From NCBI RefSeq assembly GCF_014201335.1, contig NZ_JACHEB010000013.1, positions 62,001 to 126,000 of the forward strand: a stretch of DNA of 64,000 nt, written 5' to 3'. Below, in pieces: positions 49,311 through 57,987 of this stretch (its first letter is position 1; every line of letters begins with the position of its first letter). This DNA comes from Tunturiibacter gelidiferens. Its GTDB lineage: Bacteria > Acidobacteriota > Terriglobia > Terriglobales > Acidobacteriaceae. The notes beneath the pieces were generated by a model, which saw nothing but the letters and a program-made list of their open reading frames with translations, made no database searches and was not told the origin of the DNA. Position numbers and translations under genes: made by a program.

Positions 49311-49806
49311 CGGATCAGAAAGTACGGGCGCCCCACGTGCTCGGGGCGCGCAGCCGTATAAGCCCCGGCAAGCTAAATTGGGCATCAGTTGACAACTCTT
49401 ATTTTGCATCTTTATATTGTCCACGATGACATGATATCGATATCACAACCCTTGAATGCAAAATCAGAGAAACGAGAGATCATGATCACTGATCGATACA
49501 GCCCTCGACTCCATTTCCCGATTACTCAAGTCGTGGCTCATATGTCTTGTCGAGAACGGCTGGAACAGATTGGTACGAGCTATCGTCTTCGATTTAAGGA
49601 ACGCACGAAGACTTGATAGTCACGTATTTCCGAGGTTGTGCCTTCTGATCCCAAATACCGAGTGCGAGCGCCGTTGCCACCGTTCTTTTCGGCTTAGCTG
49701 AACGCTTCCGGTGGTTCAGTTGTCATCTTCAGCTCGCTTAAAAAACTAAATCACAACTAGAGATCCCAGCAATTTCGCATGGCATCTCGAGATATTGGGG
49801 CCCGAA
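49311..49806. other. Intergenic ahead of the second TonB receptor
   Basis: It contains a GC-rich hairpin (GCGCCCC 49328-49334 with GGGGCGC 49343-49349) and the perfect operator at 49432-49445. A 45-codon frame near 49,480-49,616 is not convincing. The promoter of the receptor should lie here. Confidence 0.5.
49432..49445. promoter_or_regulatory. LacI-type operator copy 4
   Basis: TGATATCGATATCA is identical to copy 1 and sits about 360 bases upstream of the second receptor gene. Confidence 0.7.
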
Positions 49807-52800
49807 ATGATAACGATACCACGCAGAAATTCTTCTTCGAAACTTTTCAGCTGCCTCGCCATTCTGCTTCTTCTAATACCTAGCCTAGCCAAGGCGCAAA
49901 ACATCACCGCTGACGTTCTCGGTACGGTCATGGACAATACGGGTGCCATCGTGCCAAATGCGGAAGTCGCGATCGAAAATTTGGGCACACACGAAACCCG
50001 AAAGACCGTTACTAACTCTACTGGGGAATATACCTTCACTCTGCTGCCGATTGGTGCCTACACGCTGCGAGTTTCGGCATCGGGTTTTTCCATTTTTAGC
50101 GAGTCGCCCATACCGGTCTCGGCAGGAGACCGCCGACGCATCGATGCGAAATTGCAGCTAGGCTCTTTGAATGAACGCATCGTCGTAACGGACGCACCAC
50201 CCTCGCTTCAGACCGATGATTCAACAATTGGCACTACCATCGGCGAGGATGCTGTTCAGAATCTGCCGACAAACGGTCGCAACTTTATCAACCTCGCACA
50301 GCTCGTACCTGGTGCCAATTCGGGTACAGCTAACTCCATCGCCAGCGGCTCACGCCCTGACGATCGCCGCGAAACCTCTGCAGTTTCTGTGAACGGCCAG
50401 AGCACGATGGTCAACACGGAGCAGATCGACGGCCTCGACAACAATGAGCGCATTATCGGAACCATTGGCATCCGGCCATCGATTGACGCAATTCAAGAGT
50501 TCCGCGTCGAGACGAACCAGTACACTGCCGAAGTGGGCCGCACGGCCGCCGCAGTCGTCAATATTCTGACAAAGTCGGGCACAAATAGCTTCCACGGCTC
50601 GGTGTACGAATTCCTGCGTAACGACAAGCTTGATGCGCGCGATTACTTTGCCACGACAGGTTCTAAGCCGGAGTTTCGTCAGAACCAGTTTGGTGGTTCC
50701 ATCGGCGGCCCGATCATCCGCGACAAGAGCTTCTTTTTCGCTGACTTTGAAGGGCTGCGCCGTGTGCAGGGCACGACCAGTACTGCGACTGTTCCCACAC
50801 TCTTTGAAGAACAAAACCCGGGAAACTTTTCCGATGCAGGTGGCCCGGTCTTGACGCCAAACCAGCTCGATCCTATTGCGCTCAATTACTACAAGCTGTA
50901 CCCGGCGCCGAATAAAGCAGGTTTCTCAAACAACTTTGTAAGCTCTCCAAACAACATACAAAACGCGGAACTCGCCGATGTGCGCTTCGACGAACACTTT
51001 GATCAGAACAATCTCTTTTTCGCTCGCTACTCCATAAATCGGACCAACACTAACACCCCAGGACCCTTTCCCGCTGTCAATGGCATCCAACCGGGCGGCA
51101 ATGTGTACGGCGAAGACGGAACCTCGAATCAGCAGGAACAGAACATCGCCCTCAACTATGTTCACGTCTTTACACCGTCTGTTCTTCTCGAATTGAAGGC
51201 GGGTTACACCCGTATCAACAATGCATCGTTGCCGCTGAACTTTGGCAGCTCCGTTTCTTCCCAGTTCGGATTGACCGGGGCAAACTACGGCGATCCGACG
51301 TCTCATTTCCTAACGCCATTTGTGCCGAGCGGATATGGATCGGTCGGCGATGGAGAGTATCTGCCGCTGCAGGATCTTGATAACACCTTCCAATACAACG
51401 GTTCGCTCTCGGTTAACAAAGGCAACCATAGCATGAAAATGGGCGCTACACTGATCCGCCGCCAGGCAACCAACATTCAGAGTGCATTTGCTGCAGGAGC
51501 TTTCACCTTCAACGATAACTTTGCGGCGAACCAGGTTAGCGCGGGGCTATTAGGTGCATGCAATAATCAACAGGCGGATACCTGCACGCTCATCTCGATG
51601 CTTGAAGGAACAGCCTTTTCCGCTCAACGAAGCAACCAACTCTTTCCCATCTCCTATCGCACGTGGGAGCCGAGCGTTTACTTCCAGGACAACTGGCATG
51701 CTCTGCCATGGCTGACACTCAATCTGGGTGTTCGTTACGATGTCTTCACGCCTTATACAGAAAAGCACAATAGGCTCTCCAACCTCGATCCGGCGACAGG
51801 AACGTTGATCCTGGCTGGCGTAAACGGTGTGAATGACGCAGCAGGTGTCAAAACCGACTACAGCAACCTAGCTCCTCGTTTCGGTTTTGCGGCTACGCTG
51901 CCTCACAAGGCAGTCCTGCGCGGTGGTTTCGGAATGAGTTTCTTTCCAGACAACTACGGCACCTCAGGTGATCGGCAGAATCAGCCCTTCGTCTATAATT
52001 TTCAGCCAGCTCCCGAGTACAACATCTCGCAGGGCCTGCCGGTTCCGATCCTCGACAACGGACAAATCACAAACCCCCAGGGCGCCATCGCCAATGCAAT
52101 GGACCCGAACTTCCGCAATGCCTACATGTACCAGACCAGTCTGACGTACGAACAGCAGATCGCTTCGAATGTGCTCACCATAACGTACGTCAGCGACATC
52201 GGACGCCATCTGGCGCAGTTCATTCCTAACATTGACGTACCGCTACCGTCAGCGCAGTCATACCAGGACAACTGTGCTCCGGCGAATAGCGCTGCCTGCC
52301 TCGCGCTGCCGACACTCCAGTCAGTCCGCCCCTTCAACGGCACGTTACCTAACATCACCAGCATCACGCAGACCTACAGCCACGGCGTCTCATATTACAA
52401 CGCCGCCGAGGTCGCCTTTCAGCGCCGCATTAACCGAGGTCTTACCTTCAATGTGAACTACACTTTCGCCCATATGCTGGACAATGCTGCCGATCTGAAC
52501 CAGGACAATCAAGCTGGTTATGGCCTGATTCCCTCGCAGATCTCCACCTACGACTACGGCAACAGCGACGCAGATATACGCAACCGTCTCGCTGGTTCAT
52601 TCAACTACGAGCTACCCTTCGGCAAAAGCCTGACTGGCTATAAGAAGGTAATTGCAGGCGGATGGAGCACAAACGGTATTCTCGTCTGGCAATCGGGCCT
52701 GCCATTCACCGTGCAAAACAATGTGCCGCAGATTAATACCGGTGCGGGGGATGACCGGCCCAACCTGGTAGGTAATCCAACACTGAGCCACCCTACCAAC

Positions 52801-53100
52801 ACGCAGTACTTCAATGTCGCAGCCTTCCAACCACAGGAATTCGGGACTGCCGGTAGCGCACCGCGCAATCCGTTGCATGGACCGCACTCCCGCCACTTCG
52901 ATTTCTCGGCATTCAAGCAGTTTCCCGTGCGTGAAAATATCCATCTCGAGTTCCGAACAGAGATTTTCAATCTAACCAACACGGCTAGTTTTTCCGTCCC
53001 GAACTCCGCTCTCGGAACAAACGGCGTAGGTTCAATTAGTGGCGACGCACCGTACTACACCCCTCGAGAGATACAGTTCGCCCTCAAGCTGCTGTTCTAA
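49807..53100 (+). CDS. TonB-dependent receptor with carboxypeptidase-like domain
   Basis: ATG at 49807 (MITIPRRNSSSKLFSC) leads into a signal peptide ending LLLIPSLAKAQ; an ATG at 49795 is four codons earlier. The 1097-residue protein has the CarboxypepD_reg domain (LGTVMDNTGAIVPNAEVAIE; GEYTFTLLPIGAYTLRVSAS), a plug (NLPTNGRNFINLAQLVPGAN; ITKSG-like NILTKSGTNSFHG) and a ~22-strand barrel ending REIQFALKLLF. It probably takes up oligosaccharides through the outer membrane with TonB-ExbBD energy. A degenerate operator (TGATAACGATACCA, 49808-49821) overlaps its start codon. Confidence 0.92.
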   Translation: MITIPRRNSSSKLFSCLAILLLLIPSLAKAQNITADVLGTVMDNTGAIVPNAEVAIENLGTHETRKTVTNSTGEYTFTLLPIGAYTLRVSASGFSIFSESPIPVSAGDRRRIDAKLQLGSLNERIVVTDAPPSLQTDDSTIGTTIGEDAVQNLPTNGRNFINLAQLVPGANSGTANSIASGSRPDDRRETSAVSVNGQSTMVNTEQIDGLDNNERIIGTIGIRPSIDAIQEFRVETNQYTAEVGRTAAAVVNILTKSGTNSFHGSVYEFLRNDKLDARDYFATTGSKPEFRQNQFGGSIGGPIIRDKSFFFADFEGLRRVQGTTSTATVPTLFEEQNPGNFSDAGGPVLTPNQLDPIALNYYKLYPAPNKAGFSNNFVSSPNNIQNAELADVRFDEHFDQNNLFFARYSINRTNTNTPGPFPAVNGIQPGGNVYGEDGTSNQQEQNIALNYVHVFTPSVLLELKAGYTRINNASLPLNFGSSVSSQFGLTGANYGDPTSHFLTPFVPSGYGSVGDGEYLPLQDLDNTFQYNGSLSVNKGNHSMKMGATLIRRQATNIQSAFAAGAFTFNDNFAANQVSAGLLGACNNQQADTCTLISMLEGTAFSAQRSNQLFPISYRTWEPSVYFQDNWHALPWLTLNLGVRYDVFTPYTEKHNRLSNLDPATGTLILAGVNGVNDAAGVKTDYSNLAPRFGFAATLPHKAVLRGGFGMSFFPDNYGTSGDRQNQPFVYNFQPAPEYNISQGLPVPILDNGQITNPQGAIANAMDPNFRNAYMYQTSLTYEQQIASNVLTITYVSDIGRHLAQFIPNIDVPLPSAQSYQDNCAPANSAACLALPTLQSVRPFNGTLPNITSITQTYSHGVSYYNAAEVAFQRRINRGLTFNVNYTFAHMLDNAADLNQDNQAGYGLIPSQISTYDYGNSDADIRNRLAGSFNYELPFGKSLTGYKKVIAGGWSTNGILVWQSGLPFTVQNNVPQINTGAGDDRPNLVGNPTLSHPTNTQYFNVAAFQPQEFGTAGSAPRNPLHGPHSRHFDFSAFKQFPVRENIHLEFRTEIFNLTNTASFSVPNSALGTNGVGSISGDAPYYTPREIQFALKLLF
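49808..49821. promoter_or_regulatory. Degenerate LacI-type operator copy 5 at a start codon
   Basis: TGATAACGATACCA matches TGATATCGATATCA at 12 of 14 positions and overlaps the start codon of the second TonB receptor. It may be chance, because the bases also encode M-I-T-I-P. Confidence 0.4.
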
Positions 53101-53124
53101 AGAACGGGTTACGCTCGTCATTAC

Positions 53125-53162
53125 AAATCTGCATCTTGGGCCAGCGGCAAGGGTGCAGATTT
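53125..53162 (+). terminator. Stem-loop after the second TonB receptor
   Basis: AAATCTGCA (53125-53133) pairs with TGCAGATTT (53154-53162), 25 bases after the receptor stop. A T-rich stretch follows (CATTCTTT). The 20-base loop is long, so termination is probable rather than certain. Confidence 0.5.
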
Positions 53163-53375
53163 GCCATCATTCTTTGTTGCTCGTCTTGCCTTACTACCGT
53201 TGGTAGACGGGGAGCATTCTGTCGTCTGATCACGGTCCGGCCGTGAAATCCAAATACCGTGGCTGATAATCCGGTTCCAGGAAGTGGTCGCTCACTCTTA
53301 GAGAATCAGAAAGCTAGCTCTCCATTGCTCGCGTGCCATTGAGACGCATAATCAGGTTTTTATTGAAGTTACCCG

Positions 53376-53416
53376 CCACCAAACGCCCATAAACGGTGCT
53401 TATGGGCGTTTGGTGG
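53376..53416. repeat. Perfect 17-base inverted repeat
   Basis: CCACCAAACGCCCATAA (53376-53392) and its exact complement (53400-53416) flank the 7-base loop ACGGTGC. No T-run follows in either direction. Confidence 0.75.
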
Positions 53417-53761
53417 GCGGCCTCAGTTCGAAAGACCGGCGCCTTATAATGTCTTCATTTTTGCCCGTGGTTTTGACATCAGCTATACCGTACGCGGTTA
53501 CCGCGATCACGGTGGCGTTCTCGGTAAGGTGGTGCTTGTCTACCTTGTCGAGGGTTCTGTTGCCGTGTGGTGATAGTTGAAGTCGAAACGGGAGTTCTGT
53601 GCCGGTGTAAGGCGGATACGGTTTGGGTCTTGGCTTGGAGAGAGCGAACGTCCGGTTGCTTCCAGGCTTCGTGGGGCCTGATGCAATGCCCGTTTGATTG
53701 CGAAACGGGAAGATGCGAGAGCACGGGCAGCTGCATAGGGCAGAACACAGAATGCTTGCAG

Positions 53762-53776
53762 CCTCATTTCGGGTAC
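53762..53776 (+). repeat. 15-bp target-site duplication, left copy
   Basis: CCTCATTTCGGGTAC directly abuts the left inverted terminal repeat region and recurs exactly at 59074-59088. Confidence 0.85.
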
Positions 53777-53778
53777 GG

Positions 53779-53810
53779 GGATAGCTATAGGCGGGGGAAA
53801 ATTCACCCCC
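53779..53810 (+). repeat. Left inverted terminal repeat
   Basis: It starts GGATAGCTATAG and ends AAAATTCACCCCC. The right end, read on the minus strand from 59072 to 59041, gives the same start and end with four differences in the middle G-rich part. Confidence 0.85.
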
Positions 53811-53811
53811 C

Positions 53812-54093
53812 CGCGATCCAACTGAACTGAGCGCTACTCTGCCAGCTTGGAGACAATTCTGGAAGTACGACCAAAGCGCATTTTTCATTACCGATCCCAC
53901 GAATCGAACTTGCCGATAACCCCACTTTGCGGGAGCTTGTAAAATTGTGGTGGGGCCGCCGGGGCTGGGCCCTCCCGTACACAAGCCGGACAAGTGTCGT
54001 GCGAGTCGGTGATGGCGTTCTCCGGTGCAGCCAATCCGATCACGGGTATCAGCCCCAATTCTTAGTTGCCGATAACGCGACTTTCAGGGAGAG
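53812..54093. other. Element left end with 36-base repeat copies, no gene
   Basis: No reading frame is supported here. The stretch contains repeat copies at 53906-53941 and 54064-54095. Confidence 0.5.
53906..53941 (+). repeat. 36-base repeat copy A
   Basis: It reads GAACTTGCCGATAACCCC then ACTTTGCGGGAGCTTGTA. It is 30/36 identical to the reverse complement of 55572-55607. Confidence 0.75.
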
Positions 54094-54095
54094 TC
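54064..54095 (+). repeat. 36-base repeat copy B
   Basis: It contains AGTTGCCGATAACGCGACTT then TCAGGGAG, matching the core of copy A. It lies at the 3' end of the unknown gene 54094-54627. Confidence 0.65.
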
Positions 54096-54627
54096 AAACC
54101 GACAGGCCTTCCGCAGCGCGGAGGCTCCTGTAGAAGCGCATGGCGTGAGGATTGTCTCGTGGAATATCACGGTCCAGCCGAGGCCAGTGCTCCGCAATAC
54201 CAACCGTCCGCAACAGCTTTGCATATTCCCGCATTTCGCGAGGAATGATCCCCGACACCAACATGGTCGAGATGCGCTCTCTCAATCGAGACTTCTGTAA
54301 TTCAGTCAAGTTGGTTCGACGCAAAGCTCGGGCGGTGTTTGACTTTAGCGTCGCTCCAAAAGGGAAAAGCGTATCTTCTTCTACGAAATCAACCCCCAAC
54401 GCGATACATGCGACGTCGTTCTCCTCGATACCAAGAATGACCTCGTCCATGATGGGGTATATCCAGTGAACGTCGCCCTCGCTTGCTTCTCTAGGGGCGA
54501 GTGGGCGATTGGTCTGAACGTCAAACGCAGCGCAATATTCGCGATAACGCTTTTGAATCGCCTCCACGGACCAGTTGCCCTCTCCGTTGTAGTTCCGGAC
54601 ATTTCCCGAAAAGTCTGCGCGATTCAT
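54094..54627 (-). CDS. Uncharacterised protein in the Cas1 element
   Basis: I do not recognise this 177-residue protein. It starts MNRADFSGNVRNYNGEGNWS, has no signal peptide or membrane helix, and is rich in charged residues. Segments such as YPIMDEVILGIEENDVACIA and LRERISTMLVSGIIPREMRE suggest an alpha/beta fold followed by helices. Codon use looks normal for the window, and the frame is uninterrupted, so it is probably expressed. It is bracketed by repeat copies B (downstream) and E (upstream) in inverted orientation, like a cassette. A cargo gene of the element is the likeliest role. Confidence 0.65.
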   Translation of the reverse strand: MNRADFSGNVRNYNGEGNWSVEAIQKRYREYCAAFDVQTNRPLAPREASEGDVHWIYPIMDEVILGIEENDVACIALGVDFVEEDTLFPFGATLKSNTARALRRTNLTELQKSRLRERISTMLVSGIIPREMREYAKLLRTVGIAEHWPRLDRDIPRDNPHAMRFYRSLRAAEGLSV

Positions 54628-54651
54628 AGAAGCAGTTTAGCGAAGTTGGAA

Positions 54652-54687
54652 CCGACTTGCCCGAGAAACGAGGTTATGACCAACTTC
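54652..54687 (-). repeat. 36-base repeat copy E (diverged)
   Basis: Read on the minus strand it begins GAAGTTGGTCATAACCTC and continues with CTCGGG, aligning without gaps to copy A but with about 60% identity. It lies just upstream of the gene at 54094-54627. Confidence 0.4.
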
Positions 54688-54715
54688 GTCTCTCAACCGG
54701 TCGTCCGGGAATCCG

Positions 54716-54742
54716 ACATTGCCGCAAACCTTACTTTTGGGG
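54716..54742 (+). repeat. 36-base repeat copy D (partial)
   Basis: ACATTGCCGCAAACCTTACT then TTTGGGG matches the core of copy A. It lies about 20 bases past the stop of the HEAT-repeat gene. Confidence 0.55.
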
Positions 54743-54764
54743 CTGGAGACCACCACTAGTCAGA

Positions 54765-55559
54765 TCAGGCCGGGGGAGGCCCAAACGTCTCTTCCAACGC
54801 TCGTTTGTAGTCATCGGCTTCCCATTCTTCAGGGTCTTCTTTGAACCCCAACAACGCCGATGCGGCCTCTGCGACTCGGAGCTTGAGTGTAGGGGCATCT
54901 AGCAGGCCTCGGAGCACGGGAAGCAACCTGAGATCGCGGCGTTTGCCTAGTCCCACAGCGGCTTCCTCACGTACGTCTTCATCACTGTCAGTCACTCGTT
55001 CTAAGAGCGCGTCACGAATTTCTGGCGAATCTACATCGCCTTGCACGCCAAGGCCAAACACAGCCCAATCTCGAACGTCCGAATCAACATCCCGAGTTAG
55101 TGTGAGCAACCGTGTGACCGCGTCGGGATCGTTGGGAAAATGCCCCAGAGCACAGGCGACAGAAAATCTGACATTCTCATCCGGATGTTCTGTGTACGCG
55201 GCGATGATCGGAATTGCGGCCGAGTCGTAGAGGAACCCAAGTGCCGCTATGCCGCTGGCCAAAACGATAGGATCGTCCTCACATTTGAGCATGTTTGCTA
55301 CGAGGGGAAACGCTTCTGCGCGAAACAGCCATTTCGGCTCGGCCTTCGGATCCTCGGAGGGCTCTCTCAGCTGAGAAAGGATCGCGGCGCCCCTCGCCCT
55401 CTTCAGTGGCTCATTGTCCATAAGCCATTGAGCGGCTACCTCGAAGGTCTCACGATTTCCGTTGCTCCGGAGCTCTGAAACCGCATCCCAAGGCACTTCA
55501 TCCTCGTACTGGCCGAGTAGAGTCTGATCAAACAACTCGTGCATACGTTCTGCGGTCAT
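54765..55559 (-). CDS. HEAT-repeat protein in the Cas1 element
   Basis: A 264-residue all-helical protein. Repeats of the HEAT/PBS-lyase type are spaced by about 30 residues: DPIVLASGIAALGFLYDSAA, NVRFSVACALGHFPNDPDAV, DSDVRDWAVFGLGVQGDVDS, DEDVREEAAVGLGKRRDLRL and LKLRVAEAASALLGFKEDPE. Such solenoids mediate protein contacts and have no reaction of their own. It starts MTAERMHELFDQTLLGQYED. It is bracketed by inverted repeat copies D and C, and it faces no obvious partner gene; cargo of the element is likely. Confidence 0.8.
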   Translation of the reverse strand: MTAERMHELFDQTLLGQYEDEVPWDAVSELRSNGNRETFEVAAQWLMDNEPLKRARGAAILSQLREPSEDPKAEPKWLFRAEAFPLVANMLKCEDDPIVLASGIAALGFLYDSAAIPIIAAYTEHPDENVRFSVACALGHFPNDPDAVTRLLTLTRDVDSDVRDWAVFGLGVQGDVDSPEIRDALLERVTDSDEDVREEAAVGLGKRRDLRLLPVLRGLLDAPTLKLRVAEAASALLGFKEDPEEWEADDYKRALEETFGPPPA

Positions 55560-55571
55560 CGTTCACGATCA

Positions 55572-55607
55572 TACAAGCTCGTGAAAAACGGGGTTTTCGG
55601 CAAGTTC
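55572..55607 (-). repeat. 36-base repeat copy C
   Basis: Read on the minus strand it begins GAACTTGCCGAAAACCCC and ends CACGAGCTTGTA, 30/36 identical to copy A in inverted orientation. It lies 13 bases upstream of the HEAT-gene start. Confidence 0.75.
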
Positions 55608-55859
55608 AATCGAACACGCCCAAAAACGTGACTGTGCAGGCACAACGGGATAGTTTCAGGATATTTTGCCTCCACTGCTCAATAATTGGGTCATACAGTA
55701 ATTGGTGAATATTTTCGTCGAAATTGCTAGACCTGAACGAAAGCGCACTTGAATCCCTCTCAAGATATTTCACGACTGGAGATGCTAGCAGCACAACCCA
55801 GTGTTCCTGAAGAGGTTCGGAAACTAGGCGTTTTTCTCGCCACCGGGCCGTTGTATACC

Positions 55860-56593
55860 CTTCACAATTTCCCGAAGAAATCGCTACCTCGATAAGCAAG
55901 TTTCCAGAAACGATTCAGTTGTTCTGTTCAGGAGAATGTCAAAAAAGAACAGACGTTCGAGTGTACCTATCGACACACTGGCAGGGGGAGTGATAACGAT
56001 CGAGGCTGGGGAAAAATGGTAGCTTATCGTTGTCGTAACTGCCAAAAAACGCCACAGAAGTATTGGTACGTTTGGAACAAAGCGACTTTCTGGAAGGTGG
56101 GACAAGTTCCCGAATTGGAAGATCCAATTGAACCCAAGCTGAAAAGCGCGTTGGGAAAATCAGTAAACCTTTATAGAAAAGCAATTCGTTCCCGAAACTC
56201 GGATTTGGTATCGGAGCAGTAAGCTATCTTCGCCGAATTGTGGAAGACACCACCGAAGGCTTGATGGATTTACTGAAAGAAGATAAATGGGAGGAGTGGA
56301 TGGTCGAAGAACAGACCCAGTTCGAAAAAGCTCGAAAAACATATCAGTATTCCCAGAGGATGGAGTTCGCAGCTAGTAAGATTTTGCCCTCGAAGGTCTT
56401 CGTCCAAGGACGTGATAGCTTCACTGCATTGCACGACGTGACCAGCAACGGACTCCATGGAAAAACCGAGGAAGAATGCCTGCAGATTTTCGACAGGTGC
56501 AATTTGATCTTCACTCACACCTTTCGCATTCTTCACCAACATAGGACAGAGAAAGACGAATTTGCCGCACAATTATTAGCCCTCAAGCGCTAA
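55860..56593 (+). pseudogene. Zinc-ribbon plus helical domain protein of unknown function, frameshifted
   Basis: Blocks of one protein lie in three frames. PSQFPEEIATSISKFPETIQ with FCSGECQK comes first, then MVAYRCRNCQKTPQKYWYVW (CxxC zinc ribbon) from 56016, then, after a shift near 56,200, GIGAVSYLRRIVEDTTEGLM and DSFTALHDVTSNGLHGKTEE ending at 56593. This order resembles DUF4145-like bacterial proteins with an N-terminal ribbon and a C-terminal helical domain found near defence and mobile genes. Two or more indels imply it is dead. Confidence 0.65.
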
Positions 56594-56814
56594 AGACTTT
56601 CCCCATGGAATGTCGAACTCACTGAACTACATGGGTATTCGCCGTACCTTCAATGAAATGTAATTCGAACCGGTAGAAATCGAAGTCGTGAAAATCTTGT
56701 TTTGTGGCCCGTCTAATCTTCGAAACCGAAGGTGGATTGCGATACACACTTTATAGCGCGCGGACCGATGACGGGTAGGCGAGTGTATGGATAACCGACC
56801 AACTGAATCGACGC

Positions 56815-57987
56815 CTATTCCGACACACCTGCGATTTTTGCCAAAGCCTGCCACAGCCTTGGATGTAGCACTCGTCCCTTTCTAATCTGGTCCGCATAGC
56901 CGACGGAGACACCGAGCCGCTTTCCTACTAAGGAACATGACAACGAGATAAGGCGAGGCTTAATCTGCGCCGAATAAACATCACTAGTAACCAATTTCGG
57001 ATGGTCTGAAGGATTCCAATCCCACACAGCCTGAGTGTTAACCTTTTGAGTGGCTGACCTCTTCGCCTGCGCTTCGGGAACAAGTGTGACGATACGCCCA
57101 AGACGTGCAACTTCGATGATCCGCTCAGGACTTTTTTGCTTTGCACACTCGTCGCAAGTCGTAGAAGGGCTGTGAATTTTCTTCCCGCAGGTGACACATA
57201 CTTTAGCTCGCCTGAAACTGAGTTTTCGTTCGACATGGGAGGTTATCTTCTTTTCCCGACGAGCTGCAGAGGTAGGTCGGGCGAGCAGGCGAACGCGGCT
57301 CTGGGAAGCTCTAGATTTATGGATCTGCTGTGCGAACCATTCGGCAACCGGTGCAACGAGGCGAGCCCAGATTGGCGCAGTCTCTGACAGCTTCAATGCG
57401 AAGGACGACGTTAGTCGACAATTTCCATCGCGCTCTTCAAAGAAATAACTACGTAGTAGGGGTTCACGTTGCAGCCAATCGAGTACAAATGCGTCCACTT
57501 CAGGTCTGATCGGTTCCATCAAATCACATGCCAAGCTTTCACGGTATTGGGTATCAGCATGGAGAACCCCAAGCCCAGGATCGAGCCCCAGCTTTGCGGC
57601 TGCTAGTCGTGCTTGTACTTCAAGAAGTGCATAGAGGTAATTCAGAATGGCATTGACTGGATTTGTGGCGCGGCGCGGTGAAGCTGTCAGCGATGAGATT
57701 CGCGATCCAAAGGTGCGCCAATGTTCAGGTACACGCTGCAAGTCTTGCCGAGGAAACATGACCCCTAAGCCACGCCACGTAGCCCAATAGACTTTCGGCC
57801 CTTTAGCTTCGACTGACCGAACGGCCTCAATAGACGAAGCTTCGGCAAGTTCAGACAGCCATTTTCGAATTGCCAGGGCAGCTGATTCGCTGCAAAATCC
57901 GTTTTTTACCGCCCGCTCTTGCGCCGCCAATTTTCTATCTCTAAGTTCGCGACTGATGGTCAGCGCTGTTCCATTTTGAAGAGCCAA
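56815..57987 (-). CDS. Stand-alone Cas1-like integrase with zinc ribbon and HTH, N-terminus frameshifted
   Basis: The 390-residue frame (TTG start at 57987) contains the Cas1 helical domain: PVNAILNYLYALLEVQARLA, LGLDPGLGVLHADTQYRESL, CDLMEPIRPEVDAFVLDWLQ. The metal-site residues map to Glu123, His143 and Asp155/Glu158. A C4 zinc ribbon (C264, C267, C278, C281) and a C-terminal helix-turn-helix (~347-385, KRLGVSVGYADQIRKGRVLH) follow; ordinary CRISPR Cas1 proteins lack these, casposases have C-terminal HTH domains. The N-terminal domain continues upstream in another frame to about 58112 (LRWLADRDASFAMLDRDGSV), interrupted by an extra 5-base unit. There is no cas2 or array nearby. It may act only without its N-terminal part, or be dead. 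Confidence 0.85.
   Translation of the reverse strand: MALQNGTALTISRELRDRKLAAQERAVKNGFCSESAALAIRKWLSELAEASSIEAVRSVEAKGPKVYWATWRGLGVMFPRQDLQRVPEHWRTFGSRISSLTASPRRATNPVNAILNYLYALLEVQARLAAAKLGLDPGLGVLHADTQYRESLACDLMEPIRPEVDAFVLDWLQREPLLRSYFFEERDGNCRLTSSFALKLSETAPIWARLVAPVAEWFAQQIHKSRASQSRVRLLARPTSAARREKKITSHVERKLSFRRAKVCVTCGKKIHSPSTTCDECAKQKSPERIIEVARLGRIVTLVPEAQAKRSATQKVNTQAVWDWNPSDHPKLVTSDVYSAQIKPRLISLSCSLVGKRLGVSVGYADQIRKGRVLHPRLWQALAKIAGVSE

Larger units (their letters stand above)
53101..53761. other. Intergenic with two hairpins, no supported gene
   Basis: This 660-base gap follows the TonB receptor. It holds the terminator candidate at 53125-53162 and the 17-base perfect hairpin at 53376-53416. 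The frames present on both strands look like chance. Confidence 0.5.

Noticed and set aside
53400-53993. 197-codon minus-strand frame spanning the left end of the Cas1 element
   Set aside because: It crosses the 15-base duplication and the terminal repeat, so it cannot be an ancestral gene; its sequence is Pro/Ser/Arg-rich noise.
53906-55607. CRISPR array made of the 36-base repeats
   Set aside because: Copies are irregularly spaced, occur in both orientations and flank genes, so they are not a repeat-spacer array.
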